Made by a program: the position numbers and the translations under genes
Origin: Balanoglossus misakiensis
Taxonomy: Eukaryota > Hemichordata
DNA: 64,000 nucleotides
Reading direction: 5' to 3'
NCBI GenBank assembly: GCA_040954595.2
Contig: CM082579.2
Location: forward strand, 9,114,001 to 9,178,000
The notes under the pieces: generated by a model
What the model was told of the DNA's origin: nothing
Seen by the model: the letters and a program-made list of their open reading frames with translations, nothing else
Databases searched by the model: none
In this document: in pieces, positions 13,101-25,140 of the stretch
Layout of the letters: each line of letters opens with the position of its first letter
Position numbering within the stretch: position 1 is the first letter of the stretch

Positions 13101-16100
13101 AAATTAGAATGTCTGGTCAAACATTAAGCCTATTCCATAACGCGATCTCCTACTCATGAAACTCGGACTTCGCTGCAGTGTTTTAAACTCATTCATTTGT
13201 AATTTCTAATTTCGAAAAATGGAGTGACTAAGGGACAGAAAAATCAGGTTGGAATAAATTCTGTGTTCACAGATACATTGACGTTATCACCCCGTCACCA
13301 TTACAACCACTGAAAGGAAAGTGCAGTAATTCGAAAACAGATAATTTTTGAAGCGCGAGAGATATCAGTGTCGTTACTTAGGGCCCATCAGACATCTGCA
13401 TTTGGCATTTTGACTCGGCGATAATGGAGATACACGTTTTACGCTAGTTCACTTATCCTATATACATGTGGCATCTATCTGTCACTTGCAGGCTTTGATC
13501 ACTTTGGTGTCTGACTCTGTGCGATTGTTGTGATAATTGATGGGGGTCAGGGCCGGCTCCACTTGGCAGTGATCTGCACAGTCATTGAGGAGTAATCAAA
13601 TTGTTTTTCCCCCATTTGATTATCAGGAAAAAAATATCCAAGATGGGTTTAACCCTGTCATCCCTGTTTCCCTCTTTAAAGGTCCAACTTTGCCATAGAA
13701 ACAGTAGATTTGGACCAAACCATCGTGGTGAAAGTTTTTTTAGGTCCCATTGGTATAGGCCTATATACCATGGGACCTTATGGGATGGGTTGCGTCTGTA
13801 TGTATGTATGGATGGATGGATGTATGGATGTATGGATGTATGGATGTATGGATGTATGGATGTATGTCTGTATGTCCGTCCACATCAAAAACTTGAAAAC
13901 CGCTGCGCGTATCACCTCAATATTTGGTGTGTAGGTGCAGGCAGGGCTGTAGATGGGAGTTTGTCCAAACGAAGTTGCCAGGCCCAAAAATATGCAAATT
14001 AGCTGGAAAATGGTGAAATTGATCAAAACTCTGTAAGTCAACAACTACTGGTCAGATTGCTTTGAAAATTGGTATGCATGTACCTTATGTCAACCTCACA
14101 ATGACCTGTAAGTGTTAAGTTGATATCATGGATGTTTTATTTTTTATGATTTTTTTAGTCTTTTTATTAAATTTATACCTTGACTTATACCTCAATGGTT
14201 AAGCTATGTCCACGTCTTATTGTGGAATTCTGGTCTGTGCAATAGTCCTGTACAGTGACTGTCTATTGGTCAGTGAGCACAACGGGGCCAAAATAAAAGG
14301 CAAATTTTTGGGCTCACCTGTAACACCTGCTTAACACATTAATTATGTGCATACCTAATTCCGGGCTAACTAATAGGGCTAGAGGTTTCGTTCTTGTGGG
14401 ACATGGACCAGTATAGGGTCAAAATTTCTTGCCCAAAGTTTGGGTGACCTCAGGTGACCTTTGACCTACTTTCCTATATCTGGGCATCCAGAGCAGGTAC
14501 AGACTTGGCGTTTGGAGGGTTGGGACTAAAATTGAAAAGCTAAAATATGGGTCACCTGTGACACCTGCATATCTCATTAATTATGTGCATACCTAATTCC
14601 AGGCTAACCAATAGGGCTATAGGTTTGGTTTTTGTTGAACATGGACCAGTATAGGGTCAAAATTTCTTGCCCAAATTTTGCATGACCTCAGGTGACCTTT
14701 GACCTACTTTTCCATATCTTGGCATCCAGAGCAGGTACAGACTTGGCGTTTGGAGGATTGGCACTAAAATTGAGAAGCCAAAATTGGGGGTCACCTGTGA
14801 CACCTGCATATCTCATTAATTATGTGCATACCTAATTCCAGGCTAACCAATAAGGCTATAGGTTTGGTTTTTGTTGAACATGGACCAGTATAGGGTCAAA
14901 ATTTCTTGCCCAAATTTTGCATGACCTTAGGTGACCTTTGACCTACTTTACCAAATCTTGGCATCTAGAGCAGGTACAGACTTGGCGTTTGGAGGGTTGG
15001 CACTAAAATTGAAAAGCCAAAATTGGGGGTCACCTGTGACACCTGGTATCTCATTAATTATGTGCATACCTAATCCTAGGCTAACCAATAAGGCTATAGG
15101 TTTGGTTTTTATTGAACATGGACCAGTATAAGGTCAAAATTTCTTGCCCAAATGTTGCATGACCTCAGGTGACCTTTGACCTACTTTATCATATCTTGGC
15201 ATCCAGAGCAAATACAGACTTCGCGTTTGGAGGGTTGGGACTAAAATTGAAAAGCCAAAATATGGGTCACCTGTGACACCTGCATATCTCATTAATTATG
15301 TGCATACCTAATTACAGGCTAACCAATAGGGCTATAGGTTTGGTTTTTGTTCAACATTGACCAGTATAGGGTCAAAATTTCTTGCCCAAATTTTGCATGA
15401 CCTCAGGTGACCTTTGACCTACTTTTCCATATCTTGGCATCCAGAGCAGATATGCTTATTGCTATGTTGCTATGTGCTATGTCCTCAAATGGGACCACAG
15501 TGTCCTTGACGCTATTTTTTTAATTGCATATGCATGATGCAACTTTTCCTAACGTAGTAAATAAGCTGTGTTCAGGTCAAATTGATAATCAGTATATTTG
15601 CTCAAGTATATTTATACACTGGGGCCACAGGTGTAAAATTTATTTTATGTACGTCTAACACACTTCCACACAATGAAGTGAGAAAATGCTCACAGCTACT
15701 TCTGTTTCCATGTGATTTTGGACTTGACATTGATCATAATTACACTTTAGGGCATTATAATATAGCAATTGAAGTGCTCAGTTATTACACTGAGTCACTC
15801 TATGAGATATGAGATGGCAATGAATGGAATACATGTAATTTCATTTTATGAGAACTGATTTTATATTATGCTGTGTTTGTATGTAATAGACATTTTAAAT
15901 GCTGACAAATGAATCGAAATCCAGACTTGAAATCTGTCAAAAATAACAAGTGAATGCTGAATGAATGAACGCTGGCTGTGTTTGTATTGGACATTTCATT
16001 ATATTTTAGGAAATCAGAAAAAAATAGATTGTAGGGGCACGCAGACTAAAAATACTTAACAAATACCCCAAAGGTACAACTAATGAAGCTTTAATTATTT

Positions 16101-19100
16101 CCCGTTTTCCCTTTTTCTCTCTCAGGTGAGTTATTACTTTCCCATGAAGACGCTATGGAGGTCGTTCTTTTGTGCGTTGGTGGCAGCGTTCGTGTTGAGA
16201 ACCATCAACCCCTTCGGCACAGACCATCTCGTAATGTTCTACGTGGAATACGACACACCTTCGCAGTTCTTTGAGCTGGTGCCGTTTATTTTACTGGGAG
16301 TCTTTGGGGTGAGTTGCTTGAAATGTGCCAAGTCCAGAGGTGCCTGAAGTGAAAAAATTAATAATCTCATAAATGCTGATGGAGAGGAATTCTATAAAAA
16401 AATCACAGAAATTAGCTGGTCGTGTAGTTTCAGTGTTATCAAATATGTGAGTTTCAAACCCGGATGTTGAATATTTTTTTCCCTGCATTTTGATGAGTCA
16501 TCTAATGTCTGCAAATTTTGTTTCGTTGTGAACGTGTATGCAGAAGCATTTGTTGTGTCGTACATTATAAGACCTCATAAAATTTTATACTCGACCTGAT
16601 TGTGTCGGTTTTTCTCCCAGTTTATTTCGTTTCTCACTAGCGCCGATCCTATTTTAGTACATCCGCCATAAATTGTAATTTGGAAATCACTGCTTAATCC
16701 TGTGTCATACTAATTCAAAATTGGCACCGACACATGCACACAGACAGGCAGTGCTAGATTCTTCTTGAATATTTGGCATGAAGAGTTTGCCTTGAGTGGG
16801 TATACCGAGCACAGTTGAGATGAACCGATAATTCAGTTCGTACAAAGTGTGGATTAGTCTTGCTCCAAGACTGTGTGATACTGAAAAAGAAATGCGCGTC
16901 CGCGTTGCGTATAGAACATGACGCGACGCTAATCACACAGTCTTGCCGATTCTGTAAACGCCCTCAAGTGGTTTTACCAGATTTTGGTAAGTAGCGGAGA
17001 ACATTCGAACCTCAGATGTCTGTCAATCAAATTAGCGTCGCGTCAACATGAGTTCTATACGCGCACATACCACGTACAGAATACGCATTTTTGGGCGTTA
17101 TCGCGATTTTTGTGCGCTTCTAGATGTTCTACATGCAAATTAATGCCGCTCATGAATATTCATATCAAATATATGTGTGCAGAAACGTACAGTCGCTATG
17201 CCTGGCGGCGCGTCCACGTACGCTGACGCAGTTCCGAAAGTTCCATAGGCACAGCGACTGCTTAGAGTCTAAGTGTGGATGTACGCGGTGTCACCAGTAT
17301 TAGAGTTTCATTTCGATCCTTTTTTATTGTACATGTACATTTCACACTAATTATATGGACTTCTACACTGAAATAGAAAATATTTGTGCCAGTGAAAACT
17401 TTTGTTCACCAATGAAGATATGCAAACAAAAAATCTGTAAATTGATGAACAATGTTGAAGAAGCCATGAAAGTTTTATGGCACAGAGACTAACAAAGTTT
17501 TATAGCAGAGCGACTAACAAGGTGTAGCCATAAAAACAGAATCCCTGATGCCTTGGAAAACTGCCTCTACTGAAATTCTTTTCCCATTGAGTTTCCTTGT
17601 TAATTTAATGAATATTCTGTACAACAAACTCAGGGCTACAATTTATCACATTCTCGGTTTTAGAGTTCTTTTAACTTGGATGTCTTATTTGCAGGGCCTG
17701 TATGGTGCGTTTTTCAACAAAATGAATTTAAAGTGGTGTCAATTCCGCAAGACCACCACACTTGGGAAGTACCCGGTGGTAGAGGTGAGAGATTTCATAA
17801 TGTCAAGGCTACTTGTTTGAGATTGCGGTTTCATGGGAAAAAAATACAGGTTCTATTTGAAATTCACTTTGCTGACTGTGTGTGTGTTGTTGAATGGCTT
17901 CCTGAATCCACTGCAACGACAGTGCAGCAATACAGTTGCAGACACCTGCAGCGACAGGTAGAGAGCAGACAGGGGGGAATATGGCTCTTCTGCAGTCCCG
18001 CCTTTGTGTGTGCTTTCTAGCAACGCTGATGAAATGAAATTTCATGGCCCCGGGAGATGCGGTGAAATGGCCGGTAGTGATTACTGTTTAAAATGTCATA
18101 TCATCGTCGTATACTGTTCGGATTGCGTAAGTTGATATAGCTGACCTTTATGGACTGCCTGCATTCGCAATTATAGCAACGATTTCATTGTATCTCACAA
18201 ATCCGGCTTCATCTCAAATGTCAATCGACAATAAGGGGGGGGGGGGGGGGGGTTCTTCATATATTTTGTACATGGGAACATACAAGTAGGAGTTTGCAAT
18301 GTTGCAATGAAGAGCTATTCTCCACAATTGACAGCATTTACTTTACACATTCCAGGTCATAACATTGGCATTGATAACAGCAATAATCAGCTACCCTAAT
18401 CCGTACACTAGAATGAGTTCCAGTCAGCTCATAGAACTGTTATTTCAAAAATGTGGACCAGAGGATAACTACATGCTATGGTGAGAATTGTCTTGTAAGC
18501 CTGTTGGAAACAATTTTTCGGTGATCAATGTGATTTTGCTGTGTGTCCTTCTTACGGACAGTGATTAGAGAACACCAGTAAAAACAAATGTATTTGTTTC
18601 ATTTTTTTTTTTCAGTAACTACAATAGGAATTACACATTGATGTTGCATACTGGCAGTATATCCGGCGCGGCAGCAGGGCCCGGAATTTACAAGTCACTA
18701 TGGCTACTAGCGCTAGCTCTTGTATTCAAAGGCATCATTACTATCTTTACTTTTGGTATCAAGGTAAGTCAAGGGAGGAAGTTTATTAAAGAAAGTGTTG
18801 CAGTAATTGTGATGAATATGAGACTAAACATTTGCAGAGTTCTCTTATGAATATATTTGAAGCCTCTGGTACATGCAGAGTCATTTCAAAAAGCACTGTT
18901 AAAATTTCCATTGTGTATAGTGGTAAACGTCGTTAATGACTAATTCTGTGTTTCATTGCCCCAACCAGGTACCGGCCGGGCTGTTTATCCCTAGTATGGC
19001 TATCGGCGCATGTGCCGGCCGGCTGCTTGGCTTTGCAATGGAACAACTAGTCTAGTGAGTACTACTCTAGAAAACATTTCAACCACATGGAAATGTTCAC

Positions 19101-22100
19101 CATAAATTGAGCTGTGGAAGAGCTTTGGTTGCTGAGAAAGACTTGGCTGTCCAAATTCTGTCCGCATTTTCTGAGTAACATGACTAGAGAGAAAACTTCC
19201 CAAGTCATCACAAAAGATGAAACTAAGAATTCGAAATGTCAGACGCACCCTGGTACATACAAACCCATGTGCGTGAAACTGTCATAGAAATATGTGTGAT
19301 TATATGTATGTTTGTGCCCGTATCACAATGACTTATTCTACGTCTCTTTTCCATAGAACCAATCAGTAGTCTGCCTGCCACATATTATTCCATAGTAAGC
19401 CTATATGAATGAACAACACAATTCAGCCGGATCTGACTCACATTGACTGTTCTATTTTCTTTCAACCCACAGCCTGAATTCCGATTGGAACGTGTTTAAA
19501 TCTCTGTGCCAGCCAGCCACGCCATGTGTTAACCCTGGTTTGTATGCCATCATTGGTGCTGCTGCAGTTCTTGGTGGTGTCACGCGAATGACAGGTGGGA
19601 AATTATGACGTTCTTTGTCTTCTTGTTACGTGAAGATAACCACTCGCCAATTACTGTGAATTTATAATCAAAGCAGAAGGGCTGGTTTTTAATTAGTAAT
19701 GTGTTTAATCAGCCAGGCAAGATAGCTTGCATTCAAACTGTACCAGTCTGGTCCCCAAATTAACCAAATTTTATGCCCTCCATCTTTGATTTGTGTGTGT
19801 GCTGTAGATAACCATTCTCACGTCAATGAATATGTTTTAGTTATACCTTATTGTTAAAATCACATACAGACGATATACTGTGGTTCAAAAACCTGGGGAC
19901 TTTGGAATGGTACACAAGGCTAGAAATACTCCATCACTGTGCCATTTCTTCTGATGCGTCACCAGCCTAAGCATTTTTGTTTGTTTTTGTTGCAGTCTCT
20001 CTGGTGGTCATCATGTTTGAGCTGACCGGTGGGTTGCAGTACATCGTTCCGTTGATGGCAGCCATCATGACAGCCAAGTGGGTCGGCGATGCCTTCGGCA
20101 GAGAAGGAATGTATCCTTTCAAACTGGTCTTGAAAAAAAATAATGGTCACATTACTGAGTTTCTCAGAAATCTACACCAAGACTGCAGTGAACTGAAAAC
20201 AACAGCATTGTGTGTCCTTATGTTAGAGGGCGCTTTTGAGACAAACTGAAGACAAGCGTTTCAAATTTTATTCATTTTTGAAGCATCGTTTCAGTGACCA
20301 AAAAAAAACAATTCAAGTTGTTGAAATAGCAGTCTAAGGTATTGGCAAGTCTGAAGGTATTCTTAGAGTTAGACATAACATGCTTGTTTTCCCTTGACAA
20401 CTGCCATAGTTACGACGGCCACATTCATTTGAACGGCTATCCATACCTGGATAGCAAGAGAGAATTTGTACACAGTACAATAGCATCAGATGTCATGAGG
20501 CCAAGGTAGGTAGTCCATTTAGCTTTTTCGCTACCACTGTTTGGTAGAACTACATTGTTACCGTTTGTGTGATTGGATCTGTACAGCGGAAATCACAGGT
20601 CACCAGGGGTGTGAGGGTGAAGGTCAATTCCATATACCATGTACAGTCAAACCTGTGTTAGTGACCACCTCTATATAGTGACCACCTCTATATAGTAGCC
20701 ACTACAGTGTATGTTACAGTCCCTGTGCAACTGACATGCGCATTAATTGACCTGTCTGTAAAGACCACCTCTCTATAAAGGCCAGGTTTATGAAAGTCTT
20801 TTGACTGGGTACTATACACAGGTTTGACTGTACCAGTATATCAGTGCGTACAGAAAGCGATTGATACAAATATTTTTCTGCATTGTTCACTCACGCAACG
20901 TTTCCATGTTATAGGAGGTCCGACCCGCCATTGTCGGTGATCACACAGGATGGTATGACTGTGGAAGAAATTGGTAAGTTTTCCCCGATTTGTCTCAAAA
21001 GTATGCAGCATCATTCAGGCTTGTTTTGCTGCTCAAACATGCATGTATTTATGTTAAAATTCAAGCAAGATTTTCTAAAGCAGTTGGCATGCCTTACTTT
21101 GACTATACTACGATCAATTCAGCTACGTGTCTTAGTTATGATTTTTTTTAATTTTAATACGGTACTGAGATCCAACAAGTGGATAAATTATAATACAAAA
21201 TTCTTTTCAATTGATTTACCAGAGGGTCTGATCACAGAAACCACTTACAACTCGTATCCAGTGATAGTATCCAAGGAATCACAAAGACTTGCTGGTTTGG
21301 TGCAGAGAAAAGATGTGAAATTATCATTAAGTAAGTTTTCCTCGTAGAAGTATAATCATATTCATATATAGTTTTTTCCCCCCGGGGTTCCCCTTGGTAT
21401 ATCAATGCTGTCATATTATTAGGTAGCAGATGATCATTTAGAGATGTTCCCCGGCCTTACTGAGTGAGTGAGTGGGTGAGTGAGTGAGTGAGTGAGTGAG
21501 AGAGAGGGGGGGGGGGAGGGAAAGAGAGAGAGGAGGGGGGAGGTCAAACACATTAAATGAAAAAATGATTGCGATGGCATCTGTATGTATGTGTGTGTGT
21601 ATGTTTTACCTGGAACCAGGGTCACTCCACAAACTGTGCTGGAATGTATCGTTTGATAAACATTGGTGTTTTGTTTATGTTTCTTCAGGTAATGCTAGGA
21701 AACACCAGGAAGATGTTGTAACCCAGTCCAAAGTCTACTTCAGTACGCATGTGCCGCGGTATTCAATATCAGGCCAGCCATCACCGCTGAAACTTACTAA
21801 GATATTGGACCAGGTGAGAATTAGTTTACAGTTTGTACTTACTCTCGAGGTGATCTCAGAGTGATCTGCAGAACAATGAATAATGAAACAGATGTATTGG
21901 CCATTGCCTTTGTACTTGTTTTGATCCGGTAAACATCAACATGAATGATAATGTTACGTTATGTGTGTATTTCACATTGCAGTGTCCATTTCAAGTTACT
22001 GACCAAACTCCCATGGAGACGGTGGTCGAAATGTTCCGGAAGCTGGGCCTTCGCACATGTCTTGTCACGCATAACGGGTGAGTTCTCATATAAACTCATT

Positions 22101-22331
22101 TTGTCCTGATGGTTTTACAGGCTGCAAATTCGTCACATGTGCCATGCATGGTCATTTCTGCACTTCTGCAGTGTCAAAAGAAATTTTAAAGGACAAAAAC
22201 CCAGCACAAAACGATCAAAATTCTCCTCATCTCTCCGCAGACGGTTGCTCGGTATCATCACAAAGAAGGACGTCTTACGCCACTGGGCCATGTTGAAGAA
22301 CCAAGACCCCGATTCCATTATGTTTCACTGA
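1146..22331 (+). CDS. CLCN3/4/5-like: CLC-3/4/5-type endosomal 2Cl-/H+ exchanger, complete 18-exon gene
   Basis: Exons: 1146-1317, 9732-9941, 10824-11140, 11730-11936, 12224-12304, 16126-16308, 17695-17784, 18356-18480, 18616-18763, 18969-19054, 19473-19594, 19996-20110, 20410-20505, 20915-20973, 21223-21330, 21689-21813, 21983-22077, 22241-22331. All junctions keep phase and give 809 aa, close to vertebrate CLC-3. The selectivity motif GSGIPE ends at residue 233. GKEGP carries the gating glutamate (E272), and SLEE ends at the proton glutamate (E329); the 57-residue spacing is that of CLC-5. [11 protein letters not shown] and two C-terminal CBS domains (about 646-712 and 748-805) follow, and the protein ends DPDSIMFH. 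In known family members this exchanger swaps chloride for protons in endosomes and lysosomes to support acidification. The N terminus is acidic. It sits before the CLC-3/4/5 split, so I do not pick one paralogue. The start may be preceded by more 5' exons. Confidence 0.96.
4525..4675 (+). CDS. CLCN3/4/5-like: Alternative first coding exon of the CLC exchanger
   Basis: An ATG at 4525 opens a frame of 50 codons, ending in a run of glutamates and then one base before GTCAG. The exon ends in phase 1, exactly like the 1146-1317 exon, so it splices in frame to 9732 (…[14 protein letters not shown]) and would give an 802-aa protein. The sequence just upstream (about 4370-4520) is GC-rich for this intron, as a local promoter might be. 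CLC-3 and CLC-5 genes in vertebrates are known to use several first exons that change the cytosolic N terminus. The donor is weaker than the consensus. The exon has no homology I can name. Confidence 0.65.
7491..7523. repeat. Short perfect hairpin in CLC intron 1
   Basis: Two 13-base arms (TTGATGTAACAGA and its exact reverse complement) enclose a 7-base loop. It is too short for a typical miRNA precursor and no function is assigned. Confidence 0.6.
10048..10406. mobile_element. MITE-like element with TTAA ends (CLC intron 2)
   Basis: The segment begins TTAAGGTAGTAT and ends with the exact reverse complement ATACTACCTTAA. It is 359 bp long and non-coding. If TTAA is read as the target duplication, the termini are GGTAGTAT. 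A TTAA target is used by piggyBac- and Kolobok-type transposases, so this would be a non-autonomous relative. The family is not identified from sequence alone. Confidence 0.6.
11161..11377. mobile_element. MITE family A, copy 1 (CLC intron 3)
   Basis: The ends are inverted repeats: the left begins TACTGTAAAACGGGTTATTT and the right ends in the near reverse complement of that. It is about 217 bp with TA at both edges, consistent with a TA target site, and begins about 20 bp after the exon 3 donor. A second copy sits at 52790-53009. There is no coding capacity. It is non-autonomous and the superfamily is unassigned, though a TA target suggests Tc1/mariner-like mobilisation. Confidence 0.8.
13736..13880. 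repeat. Imperfect palindrome plus TGTATGGA minisatellite (CLC intron 5)
   Basis: An imperfect palindrome (about 13744-13778, GGTCCCATTGG…CCATGGGACC) is followed by a run of 4- and 8-base TATG/GATG units (about 13797-13880). Frames across it translate as low-complexity [12 protein letters not shown] peptides and are not genes. Confidence 0.75.
14300..15447. repeat. 239-bp tandem repeat, about five copies, each with a perfect DR1 motif (CLC intron 5)
   Basis: The same block recurs with a period of 238-239 bp, shown by the word TGACCTTTGACCT at 14455, 14693, 14932, 15170 and 15408. Its reverse complement AGGTCA-A-AGGTCA is the DR1 consensus bound by RXR heterodimers, HNF4 and COUP-TF receptors. 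Flanking words (TCACCTGTGACACCTG, CATTAATTATGTGCATACC) are also kept in the copies. The first copy is the most diverged. It is non-coding. Whether the sites are bound is unknown. Confidence 0.9.
16898..17064. repeat. Interrupted inverted repeat (CLC intron 6)
   Basis: Left arm about 16903-16933 (GCGTATAGAACATGACGCGACGCTAA region) pairs with right arm about 17031-17062, with a few bases of indel and about 97 bp between. It is CpG-rich compared with the surrounding intron. It could be the core of a foldback MITE; the outer ends are not clear. Confidence 0.5.
18235..18252. repeat. Poly-G tract (CLC intron 7)
   Basis: An uninterrupted run of about 18 G lies in intron 7. Similar shorter G or C runs occur near 1056, 8087, 21506, 24421, 45760, 46628 and 53910. 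Confidence 0.9.
20111..20409 (+). other. Candidate U12-type (minor spliceosome) intron of the CLC gene
   Basis: The donor reads GTATCCTTT, an exact match to the U12 5' splice-site consensus. Near the acceptor the word TCCCTTGAC matches the U12 branch-site consensus at 8 of 9 positions, with its adenosine 12 nt before the exon, inside the usual 10-20 nt window. The intron splits an Ile codon in phase 2 (…GREG-I-YDGHI), matching the conserved CLC sequence on both sides. The other introns of this gene have ordinary GTRAG-like donors. Confidence 0.85.
20641..20833. mobile_element. 193-bp MITE (CLC intron 13)
   Basis: It has perfect 18-bp terminal inverted repeats: GTACAGTCAAACCTGTGT at the left and its exact reverse complement at the right. 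The inside has sub-terminal repeats of GACCACCTCTATATAGT. No ORF. It is non-autonomous and the superfamily is not assigned. Confidence 0.85.
21460..21542. repeat. GAGT and GA/GGGA low-complexity tract (CLC intron 15)
   Basis: GTGA units are followed by GA/G-rich purine sequence. Frames across it give (RE)n and (LTHS)n peptides, which are artefacts. Confidence 0.85.
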
Positions 22332-25140
22332 CAGTGCAAACGCCTTTGCTTAATAGGGTCGTCTCATATTACAACTGCATCTCTGTGCCATTGTCCCTTC
22401 CAAGGGAATGTGAAGAAATACTAATTGAAGTCTGGAGTTTAAAATATCACATGCGAAATCATTCACTTCTGAGTGTTCGGTTCTCTCACTATCGTGGGAC
22501 TGTTATCATTTTAGTTCAGTTGAATTTATCACATATTATCACACCAATGCCCTATCTTTACATGGATGTTGTCTGTGTTTTCTTAAGTAAGAGAAGTATT
22601 GTACCTGGCAGTTTCACTGATAAATCTAAAAGTTTCAAAGTCTCTAAGGCGTGTGGATAAAAAATTTCTTCACTTTCAGTGCAAACATTATGGCCCTTAA
22701 AACATGTGTGGTATGATTATTATTAATGGAATCCCTATATATATATACCCCAGTATTTGGTGGTTGGATATGGGTTTTTTTCAAGCAAACATTCTGCTTA
22801 TATAGCGATATATAATCCCCATATTGGCAACGTCGATTAGTGTGAAAGGGAAGGGGAAGGGATGGATGGAGAGTTAGAGTTTCCCAACAATATTGCCCAC
22901 AATACAGTGTCTGTATTTTTGCCATATATGTCATCAATCCACTCATCAATTTTTGAGCTGATGCTGCCATGAGTTCATTTTAAACAGGATGTGACATTTA
23001 TGATCCAATTTCTGGTACAGAACTGAATTTTCTGTGTTACATGTGTGCTAATCGAATACAGTGATGATTAAAATGTGAATTACACTTCGGGAAGTAGTGT
23101 TGTATTACTTGTGATATTGGAATGCAAATGCCGATTTCTTTATAAACCTCTCATTTATATTTTCTCTATTTAGATTTTTTTTAAATATAATATAAATAAT
23201 TATGGTGTATATACTGTATGCATAATACCACATCAGAATGGTCATCAAATGTCCCTGTTCGATCTGCTGGCTTATCTACAAAAACACAATAACTAAATGT
23301 TATGGATCTTTTTGCTGATTATGTTTTACCCCTTTGGAACTGGAATATTGTGCCACTACACATCACTTGGAATGAACTTTGTGGCATAAAACAGATACTG
23401 GTCTTTTTACGCAATATTTTTTTTTTTCAATTTCCAAATATAAACTGTCTTTATTCAGTCCAGCAAGGGCAACTTTCAAATGCATGTACATGTATTTATT
23501 TATTTATTTCCTGATTTGTTAACTTTTTAGTGTTCAATAGATTTTAATCAAAGGATATTATGTTTTTTTTCTTTTTCTTTTTTTTCGAAACAAAGAACTA
23601 AATCCCAAAGCAGCAATAAGTATTGAAAAGCTGGTCTAAATATGCATCAATAGTGGCCAAATACTGTGTAATAATTGGAACTTTTCAACAGGCTATATGT
23701 GTAACCTATTAAAAGGTTTACATTTTGGATGCAGGGTAGACTTGCTCCAAGTCTTTGGGCTTCATTATTTCATAATAAATACATTTAAAAAACTTCCGAG
23801 TTTCTCTATGTACCGTGTGTGAAGTAAAAGTCACCGAGTGTGAAGCCTCCAAAAAGCAATCACATGCATGCAATTTCTCGACTGCAGTTTGCCATAAACT
23901 CAAAGTATCGGTTTTGTAGTTTATATTTATATATATTTGTCTGTACATTTAAAAAATATTTTGTATCAATTGAATGTAGAATCTTTAGGTATTGTATCTG
24001 TAAAGAGTGCCTACAGCTGCATCTGGGGTGAGTTTTCCCCAGTCTATAAACGGTGACTATATTAACAATTTGGTAAAAACAAATATTCATGATTAAGAAT
24101 GTACATTGATACTTAGCAGTGAAATATGTTTATTCCAATGTACTGTCAAACAATCTACTTCAGTTATGTAATTTGAAATGTCATATGTAAATGTAGCCAT
24201 TATTGGGTAGGGTTAGACGATGTTTACAGTTTGTTTGTTTAGAACAATTTGTCAGCCATCTGTTAATTTGATAATTTGAGTCGCCTTTCAGTGAATGTGT
24301 GACCGTGTCAGGATGTGTCACTTGTATAGAATCTGTTATCGTCATGTACAGAGTTTTACTTGAACCACGTAAACCTGGGAGTGCAGATGTAGGTTTATGT
24401 CTGCCTGAGTTGGGTTGGGTGGGGGGGTGAGGGGGGGGGGGGTTGGGTGGTAGACAAGGGTTGTTGTACGCGATGATATTTATTTACATATAAAAAGGAC
24501 GTTAACATTGACTGTAAAAATCTTAAATATGCTCGCCAATTTGGATATACAATGGAAAGCAAAAAAAATGACATGACGTGTGTCACAGACACTCAAATAC
24601 AGCTAGGCTTTGCAACAAAAATGTATCAGTCAGGAAGGCTGAAAAAAGATGCACAATGAAATAGGATTAACACCTATTCAGTCAAGCTTTTCACAATTTG
24701 TGGTGTCATAATAAAACACATTGTTGGCTAAGCAAAGTGTAATATATATATTCCAATTTCCATGCAGTAACCTCCTACAAGAGTAGGTAGGTACGTACAA
24801 TATTTTGCAGGGAACATTGTTATTTTAGTAGAGGTTTTGGCCATCTCTTGGATATTCATTCAGTTTCCAGATTGTATGCTGGTATGTCCCTCATCTTTGC
24901 CAGAATATTATCACAAATATTAAGTGCAAAAGTTGAACACCAAATCCTTGCTGGTGTCTAGGCGTTCAGTGGTCACATGACACACTAGGAGTTTGTGCTC
25001 GCTGAGTCAGTTTTTAAGTGATGGCTATAAATTGATACATGGTGTTATTTGAATGGAATTATTGAGATATGTTTATTGTAAATACTGTGATGTATGTAAT
25101 ATCATTATCCATATGTGAAATAAATGTCATATGGCTGGCA
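22332..25140 (+). other. Probable long 3' UTR of the CLC gene
   Basis: This is AT-rich non-coding DNA following the CLC stop codon. Candidate poly(A) signals include AATAAA near 24709 and the better supported one at 25119. A G-rich stretch (about 24416-24450) could form a quadruplex. No other gene is seen. The true 3' end cannot be fixed without transcripts. Confidence 0.5.
25119..25124 (+). terminator. Candidate poly(A) signal of the CLC gene
   Basis: AATAAA is followed about 35-60 nt later by a GT/T-rich stretch (GATGTGTGTGGGTTTTTG), the usual layout of a cleavage and polyadenylation site. It lies 2.8 kb after the stop codon. Confidence 0.45.

Noticed and set aside
13601-14044. Frames with [12 protein letters not shown] repeats
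   Set aside because: They translate the TGTATGGA minisatellite in CLC intron 5.
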